Notes: a model not told the origin generated them from the letters alone. A stretch of DNA of 48,911 nucleotides from Lachnospiraceae bacterium (GCA_021203305.1 JAJQBK010000055.1:1-48911), one strand, 5' to 3'. Counted from the first letter of the stretch, positions 15,575 through 23,111 are shown. A program made the numbers and translations.

Positions 15575-16336
15575 ATGAAATTCTATGAAATTACTTTCAG
15601 TCCAACCGGAGGGACTAAGAAGACGGCTGATATTTTAAGCCAGGGGCTGTCAGAGCAGATCTCAGAAATCGATCTGTGTGACCGGAATATTGATTTTGCA
15701 GAAATTGTACTGGAAGAAAACGATATCGTGCTGATCGCGGTTCCGTCGTATGGTGGGCGTATTCCGCAGACTGCTGTTGAAAGATTAAGCGCTTTGTCCG
15801 GAAAACAGGCAAGGGCGGTTCTTGTCTGTGTGTACGGAAACCGTGCTTATGATAACACACTGGCTGAGCTCATGGATGTCTCTCGCAAAGCCGGTTTCAG
15901 ACCAATAGCGGCCGTTGCCGCTCTGGCGGAACACTCAATCGCAAGAAAGGTAGCGGCTGGGAGGCCGGATGCAGAGGATGAAAAAACTTTAAAGGAAATG
16001 GCCGGGCAAATCCGCTTAAAGATTGCCGGGGAAGATGTTTCACTCCCTGATGTCCCGGGGAAAGTTCCGGAGAAAGCAGGCCCCCGAACTCCCGGTATGG
16101 GGCCGAATGCTTCAGACGTCTGCGTGAAATGTGGTCTCTGCGCAGCAAAATGTCCGGTTGGCGCGATTGATCCGGTATCTATGAATCCGGATTCAAAAAA
16201 ATGCATCAGCTGTATGCGGTGCATTTCCGTCTGTCCTGTCGGCGCAAAGAAGCTGGGCAGAGCCGTCACCAGCCTGGGCGGCGTAGCCCTTGGAGTACTC
16301 TGTGCAAACAGAAAAGAGTGCGAATTGTTTCTGTGA
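15575..16336 (+). CDS. EFR1-family flavodoxin/ferredoxin protein, copy 1
   Basis: 253 aa with an N-terminal flavodoxin-like fold whose phosphate loop is SPTGGTKKTA (9-18), and a C-terminal 2x[4Fe-4S] ferredoxin module: C183, C186, C189, C193 and C210, C213, C216, C220, each ending CPVGA. It should shuttle electrons between FMN and Fe-S clusters in the cytoplasm; no partner is known for this subgroup. A gene 94% identical by hand count lies at 41289. An HD protein follows after 36 nt in both copies, so the pair is probably an operon. Confidence 0.88.
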   Translation: MKFYEITFSPTGGTKKTADILSQGLSEQISEIDLCDRNIDFAEIVLEENDIVLIAVPSYGGRIPQTAVERLSALSGKQARAVLVCVYGNRAYDNTLAELMDVSRKAGFRPIAAVAALAEHSIARKVAAGRPDAEDEKTLKEMAGQIRLKIAGEDVSLPDVPGKVPEKAGPRTPGMGPNASDVCVKCGLCAAKCPVGAIDPVSMNPDSKKCISCMRCISVCPVGAKKLGRAVTSLGGVALGVLCANRKECELFL

Positions 16337-16372
16337 AGAGCGCAGGCTCATTGTAATTTAAGAAGGCACGCA

Positions 16373-16846
16373 ATGTTCGATATACAGAAGCTTCAAACAA
16401 CTATAGAAAGCCTGAACAAAGATGGGCGGTTCGCATCAGAGAAAACATTCCTGCACCACTGGGAAATAACCGTATATGATCACAGTATTCATGTTGCCGA
16501 GGTCAGTCTTAAAATGGCGGATTTCCTGCCAGTTACTGTTGATGAAGATTCACTGATCCGGAGCGCGTTGCTCCATGATTATTTTTTGTATCACAGAAAT
16601 GAAAGCGTGAAGACGTATGTCCAGCACGGATACCGGCACCCCATGCTTGCGGCAGACAATGCAAAGAAGGATTACGGAATCAATGACATCGAGGAAAATA
16701 TTATAAGACGGCACATGTTTCCGCTGACACCCATTCCGCCTAAATGCAAGGAAGCGTGGATTGTCTGCATCGCGGATAAATACTGCGCCGCTTTGGAATA
16801 CCTGCCTGCAAGACTTACGAAAAATCACCTGCCAGGTGAACTTTGA
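16373..16846 (+). CDS. HD-domain protein, copy 1
   Basis: 157 aa. HSIHVAE gives the first metal His (37) and LLHDYF the HD pair (68-69); later HP and ENIIRRHMFPLTPIPP segments and ADK near residue 137 complete an HDIG-like phosphohydrolase fold. Substrate unknown. AAGAAGG precedes the ATG. Its stop codon lies in the loop of the terminator hairpin at 16821. The paralogue at 42087 differs at about 17 positions. Two substitutions just before the HD helix (W30R, E31K) separate the copies. Confidence 0.82.
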   Translation: MFDIQKLQTTIESLNKDGRFASEKTFLHHWEITVYDHSIHVAEVSLKMADFLPVTVDEDSLIRSALLHDYFLYHRNESVKTYVQHGYRHPMLAADNAKKDYGINDIEENIIRRHMFPLTPIPPKCKEAWIVCIADKYCAALEYLPARLTKNHLPGEL

Positions 16847-16861
16847 TGGCAGGTGATTTTT
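16821..16861. terminator. Bidirectional terminator between HD copy 1 and the 94-aa gene
   Basis: AAAATCACCTGCCA (16821-16834) and TGGCAGGTGATTTT (16847-16860) form a perfect 14-bp stem with A and T runs on either side. The HD stop codon TGA is inside the loop. EFR1-HD copy 2 lacks this hairpin. Confidence 0.9.
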
Positions 16862-16866
16862 CATTG

Positions 16867-17151
16867 TCATTCTTCCGTTCTTTTCCGATTCAGATACTCA
16901 TTATATTTCGCGTTGTTATACTCCAGTTCTTTCTTCTGCATGATCCGGTTCCGGTCGCTAAGGATTGCAAGCATCTCATCCACGATCTCTCCTTCCGGCA
17001 GTTCGCTGTAGTGAGAGAGATAGTAAATCATTCTCTGTGCGGTAAAATCCGTGTTCAGGTTCTGTGTAATCAAATTGCAGAAGCGTTCCTGATACCCTCT
17101 GTCCAGCATCATCTGATACAGTTCCTGACTGATTTCCGATTTCGGCTTCAT
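16867..17151 (-). CDS. Conserved small protein of unknown function, copy 1
   Basis: 94 aa, highly charged, no signal peptide or membrane helix. It opens MKPKSEISQELYQMMLDRGY and ends KYNEYLNRKRTEE with a probable helical tail rich in Lys/Glu/Asn/Tyr. I do not recognise a family. A copy at 47924-48211 differs at four positions and has one extra Glu. There it sits between a histidine phosphatase and RecD2. Here it has lost those neighbours except for the phosphatase tail at 17174. Confidence 0.7.
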   Translation of the reverse strand: MKPKSEISQELYQMMLDRGYQERFCNLITQNLNTDFTAQRMIYYLSHYSELPEGEIVDEMLAILSDRNRIMQKKELEYNNAKYNEYLNRKRTEE

Positions 17152-17173
17152 ATCACATAATCACTCCCATATT

Positions 17174-17242
17174 TTACCAGATATAGGTTCTTACTTTGCA
17201 GTTCCCGATACCGAATGCGGCAAATCCCTCGTTGGTCATACC
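17174..17242 (-). pseudogene. 3'-end remnant of a histidine phosphatase gene
   Basis: The minus strand reads MTNEGFAAFGIGNCKVRTYI-W-stop, matching the C-terminus MTNEEFAAFGIGNCEIRTYT-W of the phosphatase at 48234. Similarity to the other locus stops at about 17244, marking a duplication breakpoint. Confidence 0.85.
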
Positions 17243-17308
17243 ATAGCCACAAAAAACGTGGCTATGGTCACACTCATCGCTCGCCAGGAACACGTAAACG
17301 TGTTCCTT
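17243..17308. repeat. Two adjacent perfect hairpins at a duplication breakpoint
   Basis: ACCATAGCCAC (17245-17255) pairs with GTGGCTATGGT 7 nt later, and AGGAACACG pairs with CGTGTTCCT (about 17288-17309) around taaa. Neither is followed by a clear T run on either strand, so simple terminators are unlikely. Confidence 0.6.
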
Positions 17309-17365
17309 TCTCGCCTGCACTCGTGATATCATGAATGTGGAAGGATGCAAGCAAAGATGAAGAAG

Positions 17366-17914
17366 CTATTTGCCATTATTCTTCCTGAATATCCGCTTAA
17401 AGATTGTCCTCACCAGCGGCTGGATGAAAAACAGCTGACTGAAGAACGCAAACGGGAAATTATAGCACACCAGCTTCAGCCAGTTGGCCAGGAACGTCAG
17501 AATATGGAAGCCATTGTAATACGGATAGTAAAATATCGCAGCCAGGAAGCTCATCGCAGGAACCATGATACCTACCGTTGCACAGATGACAGCACTTTCA
17601 AAAATGACAGGATGCGTTTCTTTTGGGTTGAAGTTCATGCAGGCCAGCTTAAAGGAGCAGGGGCTCCCCATCAGACATTCTAACGCATACGCGAAGCAAA
17701 ATTCGATCAGGATCAATGCCCAAATGGGGAGCATACGGCCAAACATATAGACTCCTCCCTGTGCACGAATAGCATGAAGTACGGAATCAGCTCCCGTAAC
17801 TTCCATAAGTGTCGAGCCATTTACCACATACAGACTGTAAAACACATAGCCGTGTACGGTAATGATTACAGTGATCAGTGCGAAAATCATTCGCTGAAAT
17901 TTGTTTTCCGGCAT
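17366..17914 (-). CDS. DUF2798-like integral membrane protein
   Basis: 182 aa with four predicted transmembrane helices in two similar halves, opening MPENKFQRMIFALITVIITV. The MPxNKFQR start, F-A-L-E and later MSFLAAIFYY blocks match my memory of DUF2798 proteins, which are uncharacterised. C-terminus is basic (RTIFKRIFRKNNGK), suggesting a cytoplasmic tail. The ATG has GAGGAAAAG upstream. A large nested hairpin with a T run ends ~30 nt upstream of the start, so expression may be attenuated. Confidence 0.65.
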   Translation of the reverse strand: MPENKFQRMIFALITVIITVHGYVFYSLYVVNGSTLMEVTGADSVLHAIRAQGGVYMFGRMLPIWALILIEFCFAYALECLMGSPCSFKLACMNFNPKETHPVIFESAVICATVGIMVPAMSFLAAIFYYPYYNGFHILTFLANWLKLVCYNFPFAFFSQLFFIQPLVRTIFKRIFRKNNGK

Positions 17915-18235
17915 TTTCTTTTCCTCCTCATGACAACAAAAAACACAAGCGGTTATGCTTCTGTCTGATCCGGCCTACATAGTCCCGTGATCAGATTTAT
18001 GTGCATAGCACCACTTGTGTCGTTCATGTATTACTCTGTGATTCTAATGGATTTTGTGAAAAAAATCAAAAGCTAAATTCTCACAAATTTTCCTGCGGCA
18101 GCCATTGGGAAAACTGCCATACCTAAAAAGTACTTTCCGGAAACAGCCTCATCTGCCGGTCAATCCAGCTTTCCTGCTTCGCTTCATGCATCTGATCGTC
18201 CGGTCTGCCTTCTTGGCGGTCACCTTCTTCTCAAA
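17915..18235. other. Intergenic region between DUF2798-like gene and LysR stub
   Basis: Besides the nested hairpin it contains a basic reading segment (about 18135-18235, minus) directly after the stub's TAG (FEKKVTAKKADRTI...), which may be a decayed continuation of that reading frame. Confidence 0.4.
17943..18020 (-). promoter_or_regulatory. Nested hairpin with T run upstream of the DUF2798-like gene
   Basis: On the minus strand an outer arm ACACAAGTGG-TGCTATGC (18020-18003) pairs with GCATA-ACC-GCTTGTGT (17958-17943) with small bulges. An inner TCTGATC / GATCAGA stem encloses about 18 nt, and the outer stem is followed by TTTTTT. It could be a terminator for LysR transcripts or an attenuator or riboswitch-like leader. 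I match it to no known class. Confidence 0.5.
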
Positions 18236-18400
18236 CTACTGCTTTTGCTCAGATTTTAACTTGTAGATCATATAATCCACCTGATCGACCAGCTGCTGTT
18301 TACAGTGCAGTTCGTCCATCAGGTTCCCTCTGATTCTTTTCAGGTTGATCCCGCCTTCCCGGGCGACTGTGGAAAAATAGCGAAGCACTCGAATTTCCAT
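18236..18400 (-). pseudogene. Truncated second LysR-type gene
   Basis: 54 codons starting 3 nt after the LysR stop, with GGGGAGG as ribosome binding site. The first 18 residues, MEIRVLRYFSTVAREGGI, copy the N-terminus of the preceding LysR protein (MELRVLRYFIEVAREGSI). The rest (LMDELHCKQQLVDQVDYMIY...) is unrelated and looks like a helical C-terminal segment of another regulator. It is best read as a tandem LysR copy with an internal deletion, though the short ORF could still be translated. Confidence 0.6.
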
Positions 18401-18403
18401 AGG

Positions 18404-19291
18404 TTACCTCCCCGTTTCAGGAAAACGCTCTTTTAATAAATCAATCAGTCTTTCCGCAATCGGCGTAAAAACCTGATATTTTTTCCAGATAATATACATC
18501 CTTGTCTCCAGTTTCGGAGAAAGGGGCTTAAAGCACAGACCGCTCTCCAGGCTGACATCAGCTAACCTGTCAAAGACCAGCAGACACCCCAAGCCCTCTC
18601 TGACAAAAACAGAACCATTATAGAACAGGTTGACAGTTCCGACAATATTTAACTGGTCGACCATCTCCCCACACCATCTCGGAAGATCCGCGCGGATGGA
18701 CTGTGGCGAAGTGATAAGCGGAATGCCCTGCAGATCCTCCGGACAAATTGCTGCTTTCTGCGCCAGGGGATTGTCCATCCGCATCAGAAGCCCCCAGGTA
18801 TCGCCGCCCGGCAGGGAAAGGTAATTGTACCTGGACAGGTCAGGCGGCTCTACAATGACCGCAAAATCGGAAAGTCCCTGTTCCAGATCATTCACCACCA
18901 CGCGGGTGTCTCCGCTGGTGATGTGGAACCACAGTCCCGGATATTGCTGACGGAAGTCTTTGATGGCGCTGGCCAGATAACGGATCAGCCAGGATTCCGC
19001 GCAGCCAATCCGCACATCACCGCCTGTCACGTCATTCAGGGACTGAAATTCCCCTATGGTCTTGTCCGTCATATCTAAAATGTCTTCGGCTCGTTTGCGC
19101 AACAAAATCCCTTCCTCGGTCAGATGCACGTTATAATTTCCCCGGACAAACAGCTTGCACCCAAGTTCGGCCTCCAGCTCCTTGAGCTGTTTCGATAAAG
19201 TGGGCTGAGAAATATGCAGCGCTCTGGCCGCACCGGTAATACTGCCTTCTCTGGCCACTTCTATAAAATAACGTAAAACCCGCAATTCCAT
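18404..19291 (-). CDS. LysR-family transcriptional regulator
   Basis: 295 aa. The N-terminal winged helix (about 1-60) has the standard AARALHISQPTLSKQLKELEAELG recognition region, followed by the linker helix and a periplasmic-binding-like effector domain (about 90-290). AAGGAGG lies 7 nt before the ATG. It is divergent from the 80-aa gene/flavodoxin/hydrolase run at 19495, the usual target geometry for LysR proteins. Its mRNA has a ~90-nt leader containing an ATTTCC...GGAAAT hairpin. Effector unknown; redox or electrophile sensing would fit the neighbours. Confidence 0.92.
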   Translation of the reverse strand: MELRVLRYFIEVAREGSITGAARALHISQPTLSKQLKELEAELGCKLFVRGNYNVHLTEEGILLRKRAEDILDMTDKTIGEFQSLNDVTGGDVRIGCAESWLIRYLASAIKDFRQQYPGLWFHITSGDTRVVVNDLEQGLSDFAVIVEPPDLSRYNYLSLPGGDTWGLLMRMDNPLAQKAAICPEDLQGIPLITSPQSIRADLPRWCGEMVDQLNIVGTVNLFYNGSVFVREGLGCLLVFDRLADVSLESGLCFKPLSPKLETRMYIIWKKYQVFTPIAERLIDLLKERFPETGR

Positions 19292-19386
19292 GATACATCC
19301 TCCTTCAGGCCCTCATACTCACAGCTTCGCTGTTCGTTGACCATCGTGATTTCCACTCGCAAGCGGCGGAAATCCCTTCAGGCCGT

Positions 19387-19415
19387 ATTATAGCGCAACC
19401 AGATATTCTTTTCAA
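19387..19415 (-). promoter_or_regulatory. Promoter of the LysR-family gene
   Basis: Minus-strand TTGAAA (19415-19410), 17 bp, TATAAT (19392-19387). Confidence 0.72.
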
Positions 19416-19442
19416 GAATAACCAGAAATAGGAACTAAGTAT

Positions 19443-19471
19443 TTGCCATTCCTTCTGCATTAATATAAAAT
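19443..19471 (+). promoter_or_regulatory. Promoter of the 80-aa/flavodoxin/hydrolase run
   Basis: TTGCCA (19443-19448), 17 bp, TAAAAT (19466-19471). Divergent from the LysR promoter with about 27 bp between the -35 boxes, so a LysR site between them could control both. Confidence 0.65.
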
Positions 19472-19494
19472 ACAGGCACAAGGAGGTGACAGTC

Positions 19495-19737
19495 ATGGCA
19501 GAAGCGAACAATGAAGCCCAATGCTTTTATGAGAATCTCGTGGACATCGGTTTTGGGGAGGAAATGATTTCCCACTGCGTCATGCTGCAAAAAGAAGACC
19601 GGGACAGAGAATTGCTGGTTACATTGAAAAACAGCCGGAAAGATCTGCTGGCAAATATCCATGCAGATCAGAAAAAACTGGACTGCCTGGACTATCTTAT
19701 GAACTGGCTGGATAAAAAAAGGGCTAAGAAATACTGA
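19495..19737 (+). CDS. Small conserved hypothetical protein
   Basis: 80 aa from the ATG at 19495 (AAGGAGG 8 nt upstream). It is helical and acidic-basic, with no membrane segment: ECFYENLVDIGFGEEMISHC-like centre, NSRKDLLANIHADQKKLDCLDYL helix and a lysine-rich end. Three Cys are scattered and do not form CxxC. I do not recognise the family by name. It is the first gene of the run that continues with the flavodoxin lipoprotein 38 nt later. Confidence 0.68.
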   Translation: MAEANNEAQCFYENLVDIGFGEEMISHCVMLQKEDRDRELLVTLKNSRKDLLANIHADQKKLDCLDYLMNWLDKKRAKKY

Positions 19738-19775
19738 CAGTGCGGGAATAAAAATAATTGACGAGGAGGGATAGT

Positions 19776-20465
19776 ATGAAGAGATTGACAGCATTAACTC
19801 TCTCGGTTTGCATGATTTCCATGCTGGCGGCTTGCAGCCTGGAAGGTGCGGAATCGTCATCCGATTCTGAAAGCAGCACTGTCTCGACTACGGACAGTCA
19901 AAGGGAAGCAGAAAACGAAACCGAAGAAACAGATATTGACACACCGAAAGAAGACGGGGATGAAGCGACTAATTCAGACAGCACTTCTTCTGGCAGCAAC
20001 ATCCTGGTTGCTTATTTTTCCTGTACGGGTACTACAGAACAGATTGCCCGGTGGATCATTGATGAAACTGGTGCGGACAGTTACGAAATTGTGCCGGAAG
20101 GCCCTTATACTGAGGAGGATCTGGCTTATTATACCGGCGGACGCGCCGACCAGGAGCAGGCAGATCTTTACGCCCGCCCTGCAATCTCCGGCAGTGTGGA
20201 GAACATTGAACAGTATGATGTGATTTTCCTCGGTTATCCCATCTGGCACGGACAGGCACCGCGGATTATCAGCACCTTCCTGGAGAGTTATGATTTGTCT
20301 GATGTGACGATCATTCCCTTCTGTACCTCCCACAGCAGCGGCATCGGCTCCAGCGATCCGGATCACATCCGGGAGAATCTTGACCTGTTCGGCTTTGAGC
20401 TGACGGATGAGGAAATGGAACAGATCAACGCACTGGACAGGAACGAAAAACACGACTGGTATTAA
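19776..20465 (+). CDS. Flavodoxin-like lipoprotein with an aldo/keto-reductase-like tail
   Basis: 229 aa from the ATG at 19776 (GGAGGGA upstream). Signal peptide with lipobox LAAC (17-20) implies lipidation at C20 and an extracytoplasmic location. A Ser/Thr/Glu-rich linker (21-74) follows. The flavodoxin domain starts NILVAYFSCTGTTEQIA (about 75) and reaches HSSGIGSS (about 193). The final ~36 residues, including FGFELTDEEMEQINALD, are typical of the C-terminus of aldo/keto reductases, not of flavodoxins, so the gene looks like an in-frame deletion fusion of two neighbouring genes. FMN binding should be intact. The terminal flavodoxin strand and helix may be missing. Confidence 0.8.
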   Translation: MKRLTALTLSVCMISMLAACSLEGAESSSDSESSTVSTTDSQREAENETEETDIDTPKEDGDEATNSDSTSSGSNILVAYFSCTGTTEQIARWIIDETGADSYEIVPEGPYTEEDLAYYTGGRADQEQADLYARPAISGSVENIEQYDVIFLGYPIWHGQAPRIISTFLESYDLSDVTIIPFCTSHSSGIGSSDPDHIRENLDLFGFELTDEEMEQINALDRNEKHDWY

Positions 20466-20501
20466 CTTTTGACTCAAAATAAATTCAGAAAGGACGAAAA
20501 C

Positions 20502-21479
20502 ATGATGAATGAACAGCTTACTTTAACACAGGAATGGGATAAGACTTTCCCGAAGAGCGAAAAGGTAAACCACAGCAAAGTGACTTTTCACAACCGCTAC
20601 GGAATCACACTGGCCGCGGATATGTATGTGCCAAAGAGTGCAGCGGGACAGCTTCCTGCCATTGCCGTATGCGGGCCCTTCGGCGCAGTTAAAGAGCAGG
20701 CGGCCGGACTGTACGCTCAGACGATGGCCGAGCGGGGCTTCCTGACGATCGCATTTGACCCGTCCTATACCGGCGAAAGCGGCGGTACACCCCGCTACAT
20801 GGCTTCTCCGGACATCAACACGGAAGACTTCATGGCGGCGGTGGACTTCCTCTCCGTGCAGGATAACGTAGACCCGGAGAAAATCGGTATCATCGGTATC
20901 TGCGGCTGGGGCGGCATGGCATTAAATGCGGCGGCACTGGATACCCGTATCAAGGCAACGGTTGCCTCCACCATGTATGACATGACCCGCGTCAACGCCA
21001 ACGGTTACTTCGACAGTGAAGACAGCGAAGAAGCCCGGTACGAAAAACGCAAGGCCCTCTGCGCCCAGCGCATCGTTGATTATAAGAGCGGCACCTATGC
21101 CCTGGGCGGCGGCGTGGTGGACCCGTTGCCGGAGGATGCACCATTTTTTGTGAAGGACTACTATGACTACTATAAGACGGATCGCGGCTATCACCCCCGC
21201 AGCCTGAACTCCAACGGTGGCTGGAATGTGACAGGGTGTCAGTCCTTTATGAATATGCCAATCCTGCAGTACAGCCAGGAAATCCGGAAGGCTGTTCTCA
21301 TCATCCATGGCGAGAAGGCTCATTCCTGTTATTTCAGCCGGGACGCATTTGCAAAGCTGACCGGTAACAATAAGGAATTGATGATTATTCCGGGAGAGGT
21401 TCACACAGATCTTTATGATCAGGTGGATGTGATTCCTTTTGACAAGTTAGAGGCTTTCTTCAACGAGTATCTGAACTGA
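20502..21479 (+). CDS. Alpha/beta hydrolase (dienelactone-hydrolase-like)
   Basis: 325 aa from the ATG at 20502, with AAGGAC upstream and a second ATG next to it. FDPSYTGESGG is the typical post-beta4 loop. GICGWGG (nucleophile elbow, Cys near residue 134) suggests a Cys nucleophile instead of Ser, seen in some dienelactone-hydrolase relatives. VLIIHGEKAHSCYFS and IPGEVHTDLYDQ supply the acid and the His. It lacks a signal peptide. It follows the flavodoxin lipoprotein by 36 nt, so it is co-transcribed. Substrate unknown. Confidence 0.82.
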   Translation: MMNEQLTLTQEWDKTFPKSEKVNHSKVTFHNRYGITLAADMYVPKSAAGQLPAIAVCGPFGAVKEQAAGLYAQTMAERGFLTIAFDPSYTGESGGTPRYMASPDINTEDFMAAVDFLSVQDNVDPEKIGIIGICGWGGMALNAAALDTRIKATVASTMYDMTRVNANGYFDSEDSEEARYEKRKALCAQRIVDYKSGTYALGGGVVDPLPEDAPFFVKDYYDYYKTDRGYHPRSLNSNGGWNVTGCQSFMNMPILQYSQEIRKAVLIIHGEKAHSCYFSRDAFAKLTGNNKELMIIPGEVHTDLYDQVDVIPFDKLEAFFNEYLN

Positions 21480-21746
21480 CCGGAGGTAAAACCCAGGATG
21501 AATGCAACATTTGATTCATTACCTCCACAGTACACCATCCAATGCAGGGCGCATATTTTCCGTATGGACAGCCGTCGCACGGGTCTGGCTCCTTCTTTAT
21601 GTTCTTCTTCTCATGAATGATGTAAAAGCAGTTCTGCTCACCCAGAGAGCAACCGCCTGATGTCCTTTCCAGTAGTAACAGAACTCGCAACTTTTAGGTC
21701 TGTCCCTGGAATAACGCACATTGGCAGCCATCGTGTCATCGCTCAT
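21460..21746 (-). pseudogene. Frameshifted Cys-rich small protein of mobile-element type
   Basis: The ATG at 21746 (GGAGGTG upstream) opens MSDDTMAANVRYSRDRPKSC and CEFCYYWKG. After one frame change near 21655 the neighbouring frame continues GGCSLGEQNCFYII, then PCDGCPYGKYAPCIGWC. Together these make the known layout of a short Cys-rich protein (RPxSCExCxYW ... CxGCPYGxxxPCIGxC) often carried by clostridial conjugative or mobilisable elements. Family assignment is from memory of this pattern. The break means it is not made as one protein, unless the sequence has an error. Confidence 0.6.
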
Positions 21747-21792
21747 TATTTTCACCTCCGATCTATGAAAAATAGAAAAATGACATAAAAAA

Positions 21793-21846
21793 GAGCGTGT
21801 AACCAATCCCTCACAGGCCGGGGATGATACACGCTCAGATTTTTAT
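21793..21846. terminator. Bidirectional terminator hairpin
   Basis: GAGCGTGTA (21793-21801) pairs with TACACGCTC (21828-21836), with an inner ATCCC/GGGAT-type pairing. A run on the left and T run on the right allow use on either strand. Confidence 0.7.
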
Positions 21847-22089
21847 GTATGGAATTTATTTCTGTCAGATTAAGACAAATCAGGGCCACGCCGACAAACT
21901 TTTGGGGGCAAGGAAAAATCCCGGAAAGCCTTGAAAATAAAGGATTCCCGGGCATTTAAACCATTTCTTTTCCAGTCGATTATGCACAGCATAAGTTCGA
22001 TTACGGAAATCGAAGATTTCCTCCTAAAGGACGCCTTCGGTGTATCTCACTTAACGCTTGCTGAACTGCAGAGCGCAACGAGCCGCCTT

Positions 22090-22158
22090 GAGGCCGTATT
22101 TCTCATTATTCAGTGGTATTTTTCCTTGATTTTAAAGGCTTTTTGAGAAATACGCCTC
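22090..22158. repeat. Long inverted repeat
   Basis: GAGGCCGTATTTCTCA (22090-22105) and TGAGAAATACGCCTC (22144-22158) are complementary except for one extra base, around a 38-nt loop. Confidence 0.55.
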
Positions 22159-22233
22159 CGTTTTGACCACTTTATTAACAGTAAAAAATGGGGCAGTAAG
22201 GCGTCGCTAATTGCTCCTCTTATCTGGGTAAAG

Positions 22234-22259
22234 AAAAGAGTGGACAGTGCCACTCTTTT
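22234..22259. terminator. Bidirectional terminator hairpin
   Basis: AAAAGAGTGG (22234-22243), loop ACAGTG, CCACTCTTTT (22250-22259): perfect 10-bp stem with A and T flanks. Confidence 0.8.
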
Positions 22260-22499
22260 ACTGATTTTTCACAGTTTATTCTACAATGGGAATGGGTTTT
22301 AGGTCTCCATCCCGACCAATGGGACAGGTTTAATGTCTCTGCCCCGACTTTCTCGTAAAGCATCTGCTTTATTAAGACAAGTTCCTGAAGCCTTTGCTCT
22401 GGTTCAATTTTATTATATGCAAAATCAGTGAAAATAGCAACAACAAATTTAAAAAGAATGCCTCAAAGCCAGTCATGACCTGGGACGTTCTTATTCTCA

Positions 22500-22982
22500 T
22501 TATGTTTCTTCTTCAGATCTGCCAGTCAGTGGCTGAGATCCATCGGTATTATCAGGAGCATTATATCTCCACATATCGTATTCCTCTTTTGTAAGCTCTC
22601 CATTTTCCATTCTCTGACTCATTTTCAGCCATTCCATCACCATTTCGGATAACTGGCTGTCCATCCGTGCCGGATCAATCAGCAGGCAGAGCTTCGACTG
22701 GATAGTATCAATTTGTATTCCATACAGGTCCTCCATCATAAAAAGTATCTGTATGACCCCGGCGGCGCTCTCCATATCAGGCGGCGAGATAGCAGCTGGG
22801 CTGACGTGAAGTGCTCTTGCAAAAGAGTCCCGGAGCGGCTTCTTCGGGTGTCTGCCTTCGCTTTCATACTGAGTAATCCTTACATCTGCGTTTTTCTCCG
22901 GCATACCGGCGGCAACCGCCAGCTGTGTCTGTGTCATACCTCTCATTCTCCGGGAATATTTTATCCTCTGACCTGAAGTCAT
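22500..22982 (-). CDS. XRE-family helix-turn-helix regulator
   Basis: 160 aa. The N-terminal HTH_3 domain (about 4-66) opens GQRIKYSRRMRGMTQTQLAVAAGM and continues RITQYESEGRHPKKPLRDSFARAL, the usual Cro/C1 layout. The rest is a helical domain ending in an acidic tail (GRSEEET). GGAAAGGAAG precedes the ATG. XRE proteins of this size are common on mobile elements as single-gene regulators. A 27-bp palindrome ~130 bp upstream (23112) is a candidate site. Confidence 0.85.
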   Translation of the reverse strand: MTSGQRIKYSRRMRGMTQTQLAVAAGMPEKNADVRITQYESEGRHPKKPLRDSFARALHVSPAAISPPDMESAAGVIQILFMMEDLYGIQIDTIQSKLCLLIDPARMDSQLSEMVMEWLKMSQRMENGELTKEEYDMWRYNAPDNTDGSQPLTGRSEEET

Positions 22983-23111
22983 ACCGTTTCTTCCTTTCCG
23001 GGGTCGTTCTTAGATGATCCCTGCTTAAATGCTCCGTTTACAACATCCAAAGCGGGCCTTTTTATCGGTCACGAGTAAATTGTATCGGAATTCAATCCGC
23101 TTTTTTAGAGA

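Larger units (their letters stand above)
21747..22499. other. Non-coding accessory stretch
   Basis: No coding frame is supported. It contains two terminator-like hairpins (21793-21846, 22234-22259), a long inverted repeat (22090-22158), and a pair of related direct repeats, TTTAGGTCTCCATCCCGAC and TTTAATGTCTCTGCCCCGAC (about 22297-22353). It looks like residue of mobile DNA. Confidence 0.5.

Noticed and set aside
17243-17309. Twin hairpins as intrinsic terminators
   Set aside because: Neither stem is followed by a T run on either strand; kept as a repeat of unknown role.
21752-21955. Small minus-strand ORF spanning a terminator hairpin
   Set aside because: No ribosome binding site and it runs through a strong bidirectional terminator.
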